Source: an uncultured Poribacteria bacterium
GTDB taxonomy: Bacteria > Poribacteria > WGA-4E > WGA-3G
Length of the DNA stretch: 64,000 nt
Reading direction: 5' to 3'
Assembly: GCA_951813545.1 (NCBI GenBank)
Contig: OX638352.1
Coordinates: 372,001-436,000, forward strand
In this document: positions 35,739-46,474 of the stretch, in pieces
How the letters are laid out: every line of letters begins with the position of its first letter
Position numbering within the stretch: the first letter of the stretch is position 1
Position numbers and translations under genes: made by a program
The notes under the pieces: generated by a model
Seen by the model: only the letters and a program-made list of their open reading frames with translations
Database searches by the model: none
Told to the model about the DNA's origin: nothing

Positions 35739-35852
35739 TCACGCTTTTGCTGCTTCATCTGCTAAGGCACGATAAAGTTGTTCATCCTCTCTAAATTGCA
35801 ATCCATTCGGGTTTCGCCGTGCTTTGTCAAGCAAGGTGTCTCTTCGATTCAT
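35739..35852 (-). pseudogene. Possible HicA-like N-terminal remnant
   Basis: A 37-residue frame beginning MNRRDTLLDKARRNPNGLQF resembles the N-terminus of HicA-type toxins (KLLEKARNNP-like), but diverges after residue 20 and stops. There is no Shine-Dalgarno and no HicB partner. The assignment is weak. Besides this and the repeats listed, the 35359-36404 gap contains a GCGATC/GATCGC hairpin (35965-35980) and no other likely gene. Confidence 0.25.
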
Positions 35853-36052
35853 ACTGCAATTTTAACTGATTACGTATCAGAAATCAAGCGTATTTCCACC
35901 CTGCAAGACCTATGATTTTCATCAGATCAGCGAGGTTGGGCAACCTTATTAACGTGGATAGGTCGCGATCGGGAGATCGCTCCTACAAATGGCTATCAGC
36001 AGTCAACTGTCAATGGTTTTAGGCTGGAAGGATGTTCGGTTAGGGAAGACCG

Positions 36053-36070
36053 GTACGGTTGAAAACCGTA
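36053..36070. repeat. 18-bp target duplication, left copy (element B)
   Basis: GTACGGTTGAAAACCGTA precedes element B. The right copy at 36306-36323 differs at one base (CA instead of TA at the end). The target itself is a member of the GGTTAGAAACC palindrome family. Confidence 0.75.
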
Positions 36071-36305
36071 CCATAGGTGTCAATTTAGTGGTTTTCGGTA
36101 TCATTTTTGCCACAGCTTTCTATAGATGCCGCCCCTACGGGGCTTAGGTCTGTAAGGTAGCACTTTTCTACAGAGATACCATCCGTACGGGATTCAAGAG
36201 GTCTTTGAAGTTTTCAGGGTTTCTGTGTAAAATCCGGCGCAGTTTCAAACAGCACCTACTTTTCTGGGGCGTGACGGTTATTTTTTCTTAAATTGACACT
36301 TATGG
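36071..36305. mobile_element. MITE-like element B with 18-bp target duplication
   Basis: A 235-bp non-coding unit with ends CCATAGGTGTCAATTTAG and CTTAAATTGACACTTATGG, the same as element A at 11044-11323. Internal GCCGCCCCTACGGGGCT hairpin and CCGGCGCAGTT...AAACAGCACCTAC segments are shared with element A and other intergenic repeats. An 18-bp flanking duplication (one mismatch) matches that of element A in length. Confidence 0.75.
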
Positions 36306-36404
36306 GTACGGTTGAAAACCGCATCTACCTATTCTATAGGAGGAGCGGCGAGGTTGTGAGACCTCACCAGCAATGTGGATGGATTTATTGTTGTGGAAGT
36401 CAAA

Positions 36405-37025
36405 CTACTGCATCGGTGAGAAAGGTGCTGGTAGGAGAAGTTTGCTCTCCTGTGTGATGGGTCTGACAGAGCCTTTGGGGGGCCAGACGCCTTTCTCTCG
36501 CGTCTCTGCTCGGATTCGTTGGCGTTCTTCAAAACTCCGATACGCCCATATATGGATGAAATTGTTGACTCCACCGTATTCCGAATACCAGCAGCCTGCC
36601 AAGGGTGAGAATTTCACGCGTTCGGGGATAGCTGCGCCCCACGCCTCCAGTACTTGTGGCATTCCCTCAGACGGATAGGTGTACAAACGCATTTCATACA
36701 AGGGTCCGATGTCTTTTTCACCTAAGGGTTCCATAAACGGAGCCGGCAGATAAATCTCGGAGACCATTGATACAATGAGATCGCTTGTATCGGGGGGCCA
36801 TACCGGGTTCGGTTCCGCTTCCGCAGCGCGGCGGATCTCCGCTCGCTGTTCAAGGCTTTCGTAGGGCCAAATCGCGACCATCTGATTCAAGGGTCCTACT
36901 TCGGTGTACCAATGTCCACCGAGTTTCGATAGCTCTTGGCGAGCCGATAATTTTTCGCTGAAGCGTTCCCAGTATTCGTTAAGTTGACCGAGTTTCAGGT
37001 TGTAGGTTCTTATTTCACAGATCAC
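36405..37025 (-). CDS. NIPSNAP family protein, two domains
   Basis: From the GTG at 37025 (GGAGAGATAGC upstream) the product has 206 residues. It holds two NIPSNAP-type ferredoxin-like halves: CEIRTYNLKLGQLNEYWERF...GHWYTEVGPLNQMVAIWPYESLEQRAEIR and YEMRLYTYPSEGMPQVLEAW...GCWYSEYGGVNNFIHIWAYRSFEERQRIR. The family is widespread and of unknown biochemical function, with alpha-beta barrel dimers predicted. The longer frame to 37058 has no ribosome-binding site. The small membrane protein gene at 37125 lies upstream on the same strand. Confidence 0.85.
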   Translation of the reverse strand: MICEIRTYNLKLGQLNEYWERFSEKLSARQELSKLGGHWYTEVGPLNQMVAIWPYESLEQRAEIRRAAEAEPNPVWPPDTSDLIVSMVSEIYLPAPFMEPLGEKDIGPLYEMRLYTYPSEGMPQVLEAWGAAIPERVKFSPLAGCWYSEYGGVNNFIHIWAYRSFEERQRIRAETREKGVWPPKGSVRPITQESKLLLPAPFSPMQ

Positions 37026-37124
37026 GCTATCTCTCCTATGTTTTTCGGCGATCATCATCCAACACTAATTTTACCTTACCTCCAACGGCACACGGAGCGT
37101 GCCTTCTACCTTGCGAGACAACAC

Positions 37125-37262
37125 CTATCGCTCGCCTTGCTTGCGGATTTCGATCAACTCTTCCAAAATACGCCTGTGAAGACGATGTAATTCAAGGACC
37201 ATTCCGATGCCGATGGCAACCGATACACCTGCTGCGAGAATCAGTTTTGTTTTTAAGGACAT
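37125..37262 (-). CDS. Small single-span membrane protein
   Basis: A 45-residue frame, too short for usual thresholds. After a short basic start (MSLKTK) comes a hydrophobic segment (LILAAGVSVAIGIGMVL, residues 7-23). A charged helix follows (LHRLHRRILEELIEIRKQGER). AGGAG lies 6 bp upstream of the ATG at 37262. The arrangement suggests a membrane-anchored cytoplasmic helix. It sits between icd and the NIPSNAP gene, all on the minus strand. No family is recognised. Confidence 0.6.
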   Translation of the reverse strand: MSLKTKLILAAGVSVAIGIGMVLELHRLHRRILEELIEIRKQGER

Positions 37263-37300
37263 GGGCTGCTCCTATATTATACACTGTGAAAGTGCTTTCG

Positions 37301-38545
37301 CTAAAAGTTTTCGACAATCGCTGCGCCGAACTCGGAGGTACGAACCTTTGTCGCGCCTTCCATGAGACGCTCCAAATCGTAGGTCACTCGTTTCTGGAGA
37401 ATGGTTTTCTCAAGTCCACCGATAATCAGGTCAGCGGCTTCCTGCCAGCCGATATGTTCAAGCATCATCACCGCAGAAAGGATAAGTGAACCGGGATTGA
37501 CAACATCTTGGTCGGTGTACTTCGGGGCAGTGCCATGTGTCGCCTCAAAAAGTGCCACTTCATCGCTGAGATTACCACCGGGTGCCATACCGATACCGCC
37601 AACCTGTGCTGCTGCGGCATCCGAGAGATAGTCGCCGTTCAAATTCGGCGTGACAATCACATCGTACTCATCGGTCCGCGTGAGAATCTGCTGCAACATG
37701 CTGTCGGCGATTCGATCATTGACAATAATTTTGCCTTCTGGACACTTACCGTCATAATCACTATAGAGTTCATCTTCCGTGATTGTCTGATCGGCGAATT
37801 CCTCTTTAGCGAGTTCATATCCCCAAGCGCAGAACGCCCCCTCGGTAAACTTCATGATGTTCCCTTTGTGGACAAAGGTAACACTGGGTCTTCCGTGGTC
37901 AATCGCGTATTGGATCGCCATCCGCGCCAAGCGTTTCGTGCCGAAAATACTGATAGGTTTCACACCGATACCGGAATCTTCACGGATCTCAACTCCCATT
38001 TCGGTGCGGAGCAGCTCAATAACCTTCTTCACTTCCGGTGTGCCTTGTTCCCACTCAATCCCGGCGTAGACATCTTCGGTGTTCTCACGGAAGATAACGA
38101 CATCCATCTTTTCGGGATGTGTAACGGGGGCGGGAACGCCTTGGAAATAGCGGACGGGACGGACACACGCGTAGAGTTCAAGTACCTGACGGAGCGTCAC
38201 ATTTAAGCTACGGAATCCACCGCCAACAGGTGTTGTGAGGGGTCCCTTTAGGGCAACGCGGAAGTATTCGATTGCGTCAAAGGTATCCTGCGGTAACCAC
38301 TCATTGTATTTTGCCATGGCGTTTTCGCCAGCGTAGACATCAAACCAAACGATCTGATTTTTACCGTCGTAGGCGGTCTGGACAGCAGCATCAACGACGT
38401 GGCGTGTCACCTTCATTATGTCGCGTCCGATGCCGTCACCTTCAATAACAGGAATAATCGGCTTATTCGGCACGACGAGTTGCCCGTTGGAGAGTCCAAT
38501 TCTTTCACCCTCTGTTGGTGCTACCAATTGCTCTAGTTCAATCAC
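37301..38545 (-). CDS. icd: Isocitrate dehydrogenase (NADP+ type)
   Basis: A 414-residue enzyme that decarboxylates isocitrate to 2-oxoglutarate. The substrate loop [13 protein letters not shown] holds the serine and arginines of the E. coli-type enzyme. [11 protein letters not shown] is the usual dimer/active-site signature, and [22 protein letters not shown] carries the metal aspartates. Length and the E. coli-like pattern suggest the NADP form. The start is a GTG at 38545 with AAGGAACACCA upstream. It is downstream of the citrate-synthase-like gene on the same strand, separated by ~100 bp of repeat. Confidence 0.95.
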   Translation of the reverse strand: MIELEQLVAPTEGERIGLSNGQLVVPNKPIIPVIEGDGIGRDIMKVTRHVVDAAVQTAYDGKNQIVWFDVYAGENAMAKYNEWLPQDTFDAIEYFRVALKGPLTTPVGGGFRSLNVTLRQVLELYACVRPVRYFQGVPAPVTHPEKMDVVIFRENTEDVYAGIEWEQGTPEVKKVIELLRTEMGVEIREDSGIGVKPISIFGTKRLARMAIQYAIDHGRPSVTFVHKGNIMKFTEGAFCAWGYELAKEEFADQTITEDELYSDYDGKCPEGKIIVNDRIADSMLQQILTRTDEYDVIVTPNLNGDYLSDAAAAQVGGIGMAPGGNLSDEVALFEATHGTAPKYTDQDVVNPGSLILSAVMMLEHIGWQEAADLIIGGLEKTILQKRVTYDLERLMEGATKVRTSEFGAAIVENF

Positions 38546-38644
38546 TGGTGTTCCTTTCTAATTCGTTAACAGTCACCTTTTCTCAGCCCCGGTGCAGTTA
38601 GAAACAGCACTTACTTGTGAGGTTGGAAACCTCGCCAGTGGTGA

Positions 38645-40201
38645 CTACCCGTTGAAGGCGTTCGCATCTGCCATCCGGTTATGTAACGCAACGACTTCGT
38701 TTGGAATCGTCATATCGTCGGTGGGTTTCGGAATAATATCAGGGTGCGGTGGGATAACGGGTCGGATAATTTTCAACTGGAGTTGTTCACGTGCATCCAT
38801 CATCCAGCCGAACCCCCGGAAGATGTATGTCAACAGCGTTCTGTCATTTTCATAGATGCCCATCCCTTCTTGGACAGACCACCCGCCAAAGTCGGTGTTT
38901 GGCGTTAGACGGAGGGGTGGCTGGTCTTCACGTCCGGGTCGGACAAAACCTTCAATGAAAGCGAGTTGGTAAATACGCTGTGCAATACTTAAACGCTTTT
39001 TCTGCCGATCATTGAGTTGAATATCACCGTTGTCAACAGCCTCTAAGAACGGATTAAAATAGATGGCGGGTCTGGGATCCTGCTGGATTTCATCGGAGCG
39101 TCCAGCGGCAGCGATTTCGGGGTGTCCAAAGGTCGGGAGTGCAGTCAGCATTCGTTGCTGGATTGCGTCTTCAAGCGCAGCGTCATCAAGGGATTCAATT
39201 TGGTTAATAAACGCCGTCATATCATGAATTGCGCCGAAGTGCCGGTTCCCATCTAAAGTCATCTGAGAGGCGACAAAAAAGTCGGAGACCGCGCCGGTGT
39301 GCAAAGTAGCGAGGTAGCGTGCGACAACGTTGGAACCTGCGGAGCCGTGGTGGGTCTGTATGATGCCCATTCGCTCGAGAATATCCGCTTCGATGGTGCT
39401 CGCCTCTCGCCCCAAGAGGAGGCTATAGGCGGTCTGGAAGGCGGTTTTACCACTCTTTTCATGTTCTGTGATGAGATCAGTTGCGCGCATCGCGAGGACT
39501 TGGGGGTGCAGTGCGTTGTTCTCGCGGAGCTGATGCCGCATATAGGAAGAGATCGTTCCTAGGGCGACATTCTCCATGTGCGTGTCAATGAGTTCGGCAA
39601 GAAGTTCATCCGGATCTCTTGTCCCACTAATTCCTTTTTGATCTGGATTACTGAGTTTACGGAGTGTTGAGAAATGTTGAATGACAGCATCGGGACCGGC
39701 TTCTGGGAAGGCTTTAACAAATTCTGCGATCTGATTAACGAGGCGTTGGTTACCTGCGAGACTCTCTCTGCGATCCGTCGCGACCTCATAAAATTTCTTA
39801 TCTATTAATTCTGATAGCAGTGCTTCTTCATCAATTCCATCCGTATCTGTTTCAGGTCTCTTGCCGAAAAGCCCCACGAAGATGACATACGCAGGACTGA
39901 GCTGGTTTGCGATAATCTCACTCTCGGACACAATACCGCGAAGTGCAAAACTACGGATGTTCAATGTTATCTGGGTGCCAGCACAGTCAACCGCAGTCTT
40001 ATGAAGTGCCGGATTCGCGAAAACAGTTGTTGACTGGGGCATTGAACTGAAACTGTTAAGCACGGCTACAATTTTATCCTCACCTAACTCAGCTGCTCTG
40101 CTTAAGGAATCCGTTACTGGGGTATACGCTGAGGCTTCTGGCACACCAGACATGATTTTTTCGACCGCGGCTGCCTGTTTCGCCTCCAAATTCTTATTCA
40201 A
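38645..40201 (-). CDS. Divergent citrate synthase-like protein
   Basis: A 518-residue cytosolic protein. Scattered motifs follow citrate synthase order: LRGIVSESEIIANQLSPAYVIFVGLFGKRP resembles the small-domain opening. HHGSAGS (H284/H285) fits the first catalytic histidine, and RHFGAIHD the P-L-H-G-G-A-N region. TFGHPEI with QDPRPA (H360, DPR 375-377) fits GFGHRVY...DPR. TPNTDFGGW (D437) fits the PNVDFYSG catalytic aspartate. Usual enzymes are ~430 residues, and the arginine after the GFGH histidine is replaced here (P361). It lies directly upstream of icd, consistent with a TCA role. The assignment is by motif only, and a methylcitrate-synthase or lyase-like activity is possible. Confidence 0.6.
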   Translation of the reverse strand: MNKNLEAKQAAAVEKIMSGVPEASAYTPVTDSLSRAAELGEDKIVAVLNSFSSMPQSTTVFANPALHKTAVDCAGTQITLNIRSFALRGIVSESEIIANQLSPAYVIFVGLFGKRPETDTDGIDEEALLSELIDKKFYEVATDRRESLAGNQRLVNQIAEFVKAFPEAGPDAVIQHFSTLRKLSNPDQKGISGTRDPDELLAELIDTHMENVALGTISSYMRHQLRENNALHPQVLAMRATDLITEHEKSGKTAFQTAYSLLLGREASTIEADILERMGIIQTHHGSAGSNVVARYLATLHTGAVSDFFVASQMTLDGNRHFGAIHDMTAFINQIESLDDAALEDAIQQRMLTALPTFGHPEIAAAGRSDEIQQDPRPAIYFNPFLEAVDNGDIQLNDRQKKRLSIAQRIYQLAFIEGFVRPGREDQPPLRLTPNTDFGGWSVQEGMGIYENDRTLLTYIFRGFGWMMDAREQLQLKIIRPVIPPHPDIIPKPTDDMTIPNEVVALHNRMADANAFNG

Positions 40202-40551
40202 AATGAGTTCTCCTTCGTTGACTTTTTAATAGATAGTTTCGTCTTGCAAGCTTCTCCGAAATTCAGCTCGCCGGGATCCACACAGCCACCTTTCACACGC
40301 GAGGACGATGAGGTGCTTCAGATTCCGTTTAAAAAAGTTTCTGACTGACCGTTGTCAAACCTTAAATATTCTATCAGAATTCCAATCAAAAGTCAAGACA
40401 AAATTGGAAAATAGTTTTCAGTTATCGGTTGTCGGTCATTAGTTAAAGAGATAAATAACTGACGAATCAGTGAGATCTCTGTGGGTATCCTGTCGATAGA
40501 TGTATCCGTTTAAAGTTAATCTCGCAAAAACTGACTATCGAACATTAAAAT

Positions 40552-40582
40552 TTGACTTGCAGAAATGCGGATTTTGTAGTAT
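40552..40582 (+). promoter_or_regulatory. Putative promoter of the BMC locus
   Basis: TTGACT (40552-40557) and TAGTAT (40577-40582) are 19 bp apart, ~130 bp upstream of the shell gene. The rest of 40202-40715 has heptamer-type repeats (40411-40460) and a 28-codon frame (40633-40719) overlapping the shell gene start, which I do not call as a gene. Confidence 0.35.
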
Positions 40583-40715
40583 CATTATTAACGAGCATAT
40601 TTGATTAAGGGGACTACGCACGTACCCATACTATGGCAGCATTACAAACAGATATCGGTGGTGCGCTGCACGGTGCCTCGCATTTTATTTTTCCAAAGAC
40701 AAGGAGCTTAATTAC

Positions 40716-41015
40716 ATGAGCAATGAAGCATTAGGAATGGTTGAAACACGCGGACTTATCGGCGCGATTGAAGCCGCCGACACTATGGTAAAAGCCGCAA
40801 ACGTCCAATTGGTCGGGAAAGAACAGGTAGGCGGCGGTTTTGTCACTGTCTTGGTTCGCGGGGATGTTGGTGCTGTGCAAGCAGCGACGGATGCCGGCGC
40901 AGAAGCAGCGAAAGCCGTTGGCGAATTGGTGTCGGTACACGTCATCCCCCGTCCACATTCAGAGGTGGAAACCATTCTCGGTGGGAAGCCCGCAGCGGAG
41001 ACCAAGGCTAAATAA
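40716..41015 (+). CDS. Bacterial microcompartment hexameric shell protein (BMC-H)
   Basis: A 99-residue single BMC domain. It has [64 protein letters not shown], followed by the terminal strand [12 protein letters not shown]. This is the PduA/EutM/CcmK-type hexamer that tiles the facets of protein-shelled organelles. The central pore loop region (KEQVGGGF) is rich in glycine. AAGGAG precedes the ATG. The aldehyde dehydrogenase 165 bp downstream carries an encapsulation-type helix, so both likely belong to one microcompartment. No pentamer (BMC-P) or trimer gene is in the window. Confidence 0.95.
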   Translation: MSNEALGMVETRGLIGAIEAADTMVKAANVQLVGKEQVGGGFVTVLVRGDVGAVQAATDAGAEAAKAVGELVSVHVIPRPHSEVETILGGKPAAETKAK

Positions 41016-41179
41016 TTGGCTTTGTAGGGCGGGGGATGACTTTCGCGCCTCAGCCCTACACCGCTTTATTAGAGAACACGTTCGCATTGCTATGGGATGC
41101 GCGGTCTAAGGTGTCATCCGGTGGTTTTGGCATGTGTTCTCGTACGCGCGCCCTGCGCAGTGAAGTATTGGAGGGTTGA

Positions 41180-42613
41180 ATGGCACAAATTGACGAAAAA
41201 CAGATTGAAGAGATTGTTTCCCAAGTCTTGCGAACACTGCAACAAGACCGACCGGTAACAGCACAACCTGTAGCAGCTACGGGTGCGAGCTCTTCTCGGG
41301 CAGGGGTTTTTGCGACAGTAACGGAGGCTATCGCCGCAGCAAAAACGGCACAAGCAGCACTTGTCAAGCTCGGATTTGCCAAAAGACGTGAGATTATTGA
41401 AGCGATCAAAGAAGTATCGCTTGCCAATGCGAAACGTCTCGCGGATCTCGCTGTCCAAGATACGAATATGGGAAACGCCGCACACAAGGTGATGAAGAAC
41501 GAGGGTGCTGTAACACTCTCACCGGGGGTTGAAGATCTGCTATCGGAAGCGATGTCAGGTGATACCGGAACGCTTTTGATTGAGTATGTCCCATTCGGGG
41601 TTATTAATTCGATCACGCCTACCACTAATCCGACATCAACAGTAATCAACCATGCGATTATAATGCTATCAGCAGGAAATGCTGTTGTCTTCAGTCCACA
41701 TCCAAACGCCCGTGACTGCACCGAAGAGACGATGCACGTCATCAACGAGGCAATAGTTAAGGCAGGTGCTCCACCTAATCTGCTCACCTCCGTTGCAAAT
41801 GCGAGTCTACGGACAGCCAAGGAAATCATGGAGCATCCTGACATCGCTATGCTCGTCGCGACCGGTGGCGCATCCGTTGTGAAGGCAGCATTATCGAGTG
41901 GCAAAAAGACAATTGCAGCCGGTCCTGGTAACCCACCGGCGATTATCGACGAAACTGCTGACATTCAGGAAGCGGCAAAGCACGTTATCGCAGGCACGAG
42001 TTTTGACAATAACCTGCTCTGTATCGGTGAAAAAGCACTCTTCGTAATTGAATCTGTTGCGAACGAAACAATTCGAGCACTCACACAGAGCGGCGGACAT
42101 CTACTCAGTGCAAGCCAACGCGAAGCACTGGAGTCTGTTGTCACTGAAAACGGCGAATCAAACAAAGAATACATTGGCAAAGACGCGTTAACAATTCTAA
42201 ACGCCGCAGGTATCACTGCCCCCGCACAGACGACCGCGATTGTCGTAGAAGTCCCAGCTGACCACGGGTTTGTTATCAACGAATATTTGATGCCGATCCT
42301 ACCTGTTGTTCGGTGCAGCGACTTCGACGAAGCGTTAGCAGGTGCCGTTAGGGCAGAGGGTGGACGTGGACACACCGCAGTGCTCCATACGAACAATACT
42401 AAACGGATTACGCAATTTACGAAGGCGATGGACTGTAGCGTTGTTGTTATTAATGCTCCTTCTTACGCGTCTTGTGGGTTGGAAGGCGAAGGATTCTTAG
42501 CGATGACGATTGCGGGACCGACAGGCGAAGGCTTTACGCGTCCACGCACATTTACACGCCAGAGACGATTAACACTTGCAGGCAATTTATCCGCACACAC
42601 GCAGTTCGGATAA
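41180..42613 (+). CDS. CoA-acylating aldehyde dehydrogenase of a microcompartment (PduP/EutE type)
   Basis: The 477-residue enzyme converts an aldehyde plus CoA to acyl-CoA with NAD. Residues 4-22 (IDEKQIEEIVSQVLRTLQQ) form an amphipathic helix like the encapsulation peptides of EutE/PduP, separated from the body by an Ala/Ser linker. The catalytic cysteine is C281 (NNLLCIGEKA). NAD-binding glycines are in VATGGASVVKAA. GGAGGGTTGA precedes the ATG. The end (RRLTLAGNLSAHTQFG) differs from the usual RRCTLVD-type terminus and abuts the broken TnpB, so the last residues may come from the insertion. Confidence 0.93.
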   Translation: MAQIDEKQIEEIVSQVLRTLQQDRPVTAQPVAATGASSSRAGVFATVTEAIAAAKTAQAALVKLGFAKRREIIEAIKEVSLANAKRLADLAVQDTNMGNAAHKVMKNEGAVTLSPGVEDLLSEAMSGDTGTLLIEYVPFGVINSITPTTNPTSTVINHAIIMLSAGNAVVFSPHPNARDCTEETMHVINEAIVKAGAPPNLLTSVANASLRTAKEIMEHPDIAMLVATGGASVVKAALSSGKKTIAAGPGNPPAIIDETADIQEAAKHVIAGTSFDNNLLCIGEKALFVIESVANETIRALTQSGGHLLSASQREALESVVTENGESNKEYIGKDALTILNAAGITAPAQTTAIVVEVPADHGFVINEYLMPILPVVRCSDFDEALAGAVRAEGGRGHTAVLHTNNTKRITQFTKAMDCSVVVINAPSYASCGLEGEGFLAMTIAGPTGEGFTRPRTFTRQRRLTLAGNLSAHTQFG

Positions 42614-43568
42614 AAGCACATATTGCGAAACTCAAAAAGCGGAGAAAACCGCATTGGGCGGACTTGCCGAGTCAGGTTGTTCAAGATGTTGTATTACGTT
42701 ATGGTAAATCACAAGACACATTTTTTCAGAACATAGAAGACCGCAAAGCAGGTTTGACGACCCGTAAAGTCGGTAGACCGAAAATCAAACCGCGGCAGAA
42801 GTATAACTCCATGACCTTCACGCAAGCGGGTTACAAACTTGAAGATAATCGTATCAAAATCAACTGTATAGATACATTGTTTTCTTTCCATAAACACAGA
42901 GAACCCAAAGGAAATATCAAGACGATCACAATCAAACGTGACAGGTGCGGTGATTATTGGATATGCTTTTCGTGCGAGAATGTTGACGATTCGGAACCGA
43001 AACCCAAGACGGGTAAGAGCGCAGGGTTTGATTACGGAAACAAAACATTCCTGACGAGCGACGAAGGCACTCAGATAGAATCCCCGCAGTTTTTCAAACA
43101 ATCCCTGAACACGTTGCGATCTCTCAACAAAGCACTCAGTCGTAAAGTCAAGGTTCTAATAACTGGTGGCGTTGTGTTCGCGCTTTAGCAAGACAACACA
43201 GAAAAGTTGCCAGACAAAGAGAAGATTGGCAGTGGAAACTCGCCACCGAACTTTGCACAGAGTTTGATACCTTCTACTTTGAAACCCTGAACCTTGACGG
43301 TATGAAACGCCTTTGGGGTCGCAAAGTCTCTGACCACGCTTTCTATCAGTTCATACAGATATTGAAGCAGAAGTGTGCCAAACATGGTAAACAACTTGTG
43401 CAAATCAGTCAATGGACTGCGACAACAAAACCTTGCAGTGATTGTGGATACCCTAACGAAGAACTTTCTCTTTCAGATAGACAGTGGACATGCCCCGAAT
43501 GTGGTTCACACCACGACAGAGACGTCAACGCTGCTATCAATATCAAACGGGCAGGCTTGGCTGCCTAA
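42614..43568 (+). pseudogene. TnpB (IS605 OrfB-type) RNA-guided nuclease, truncated and frameshifted
   Basis: The reading starts in mid-protein (HIAKLKKRRKPHW, DLPSQVVQDVVLRYGK), so the N-terminal ~60-70 residues are missing. RuvC-I is SAGFDYGNKTFLTSDEG. At ~43152 one G appears lost and the frame changes: GSNNWWRCVRALARQHRKVARQREDW and the RuvC-II part FDTFYFETLNLDGMKRLWG lie in the next frame. QWTATTKPCSDCGYPNEEL and the zinc ribbon CPECGSHHDRDVNAAINI follow. The C-terminal part runs to the stop at 43566. Intact TnpB is a transposon-encoded RNA-guided DNase. This copy cannot make a full enzyme. Confidence 0.85.
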
Positions 43569-43655
43569 AGTGGAGCGACAGTAAGACGGTGGACTCTCAG
43601 AGAAAACCGCAGTCGCGAGGAAGCACAAGTCCCTACCTTTAGGTAGTGGGCACCT
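42614..43655 (+). mobile_element. Degenerate IS200/IS605-type element without TnpA
   Basis: The TnpB remnant plus a right end near 43652 with the CTACC TTTA GGTAG hairpin (43633-43646) and AAGTCCC...GGGC. The left end is lost at the 3' end of the aldehyde dehydrogenase gene. No tnpA is present. Confidence 0.65.
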
Positions 43656-43675
43656 ATGACGAAGCCTCCTAAAAC
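43480..43675 (+). ncRNA. Possible reRNA/omega-RNA of the TnpB remnant
   Basis: In TnpB systems the guide RNA overlaps the 3' end of tnpB and ends with the right-end hairpin, with the guide being flanking DNA. Here the CTACC/GGTAG hairpin and the ~80-bp right end are preserved, and 43653-43675 would be the guide. Boundaries are inferred. Confidence 0.35.
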
Positions 43676-43682
43676 CGGATAA

Positions 43683-45692
<2,010 letters not shown>

Positions 45693-45725
45693 CAGCACCC
45701 CGATTGCAACCGATTTGTCCCTTTG

Positions 45726-46424
45726 TCACTCAGACGACTCGTAATAGGCGCAAGATGTCCGCAAACGACACTCTTGGCAATTTGGCGTTTTCTTGTGACA
45801 GACTCTCGCCCCGTGCCCAACGATTAACGCATGGTATTCGTTGAAGAGATCAACATCGTGCGGGAGGTTGTCCATAAATAGGGCACGAAGTTTCTCATAG
45901 TTATAATTCCCAGTAACCCATCCCAGTCGTGAGAAAAGTCTATAAGTATAGGAATCAACAACAAAACTCGGTTTACCAGCGGCGTAGAGGATAATCGTAT
46001 CCGCTGTTTCGGGACCGACCCCGTAGATGGTAAGGAGTTCTTCACGTAATTCAGGGACATCTTGCTTAAACATAACGGGCATAGGACGCTCAGCGATGTA
46101 TTCTACAAAAGCACGAACCTTCTGTGCCTTCATGCGAAAGTAGCGCGACGGACGGATTAACTGCTCCAATGTGGCTTGGCTGATGGAAGCTATCTCTTCG
46201 GGTGTAAAGGCATCGGCACTTTTGAGATTTTCCATCGCTTTTTCGACGTTTCGCCACGATGTCGCTTGCGTTAGGATCGCACCGAGTGCCACCTCAAACG
46301 GCGTATCGGCGGGCCACCACTTACGATGCCCGTGTTGTGCAAGAAGTTGATTATAGAGCGAAAATAGTTTTTCAGTAATATTCTCTTCACATAGAATTTG
46401 CATCCGTAGGTAGTCCTCTAACAA
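45726..46424 (-). CDS. Endonuclease III-family DNA glycosylase, catalytic lysine replaced
   Basis: A 232-residue HhH-GPD protein with a C-terminal [4Fe-4S] loop, C-x6-C-x2-C-x5-C (CHKKTPNCQECRLRTSC). The hairpin motif is IYGVGPETADTIILYAAGKPSFVVDSYTYR. The catalytic aspartate (VVD) is present, but the lysine of bifunctional EndoIII (LPGVGRKTA) is glutamate here (GPETA). It would therefore be a monofunctional glycosylase or act on another lesion, as in several archaeal and bacterial relatives. It is convergent with ligA. The residue 1-10 extension (MLEDYLRMQI) is uncertain. Confidence 0.85.
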   Translation of the reverse strand: MLEDYLRMQILCEENITEKLFSLYNQLLAQHGHRKWWPADTPFEVALGAILTQATSWRNVEKAMENLKSADAFTPEEIASISQATLEQLIRPSRYFRMKAQKVRAFVEYIAERPMPVMFKQDVPELREELLTIYGVGPETADTIILYAAGKPSFVVDSYTYRLFSRLGWVTGNYNYEKLRALFMDNLPHDVDLFNEYHALIVGHGARVCHKKTPNCQECRLRTSCAYYESSE

Positions 46425-46474
46425 AAAGTAAGGGTATTTTCAGCTTATTCAGAGTTTGAACTTTCTTTTCTGAT

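Noticed and set aside
37508..38206. 232-codon open frame opposite icd
   Set aside because: The icd frame is a certain gene. The antisense translation has no recognisable motif.
40633..40719. 28-codon frame whose stop overlaps the BMC shell start (ATGA)
   Set aside because: There is no Shine-Dalgarno at a fitting distance and no recognised peptide, so coincidence is more likely.
41056..41964. 302-codon open frame opposite the aldehyde dehydrogenase
   Set aside because: The dehydrogenase is certain, and the antisense frame is Ala/Ser/Arg-rich without motif.
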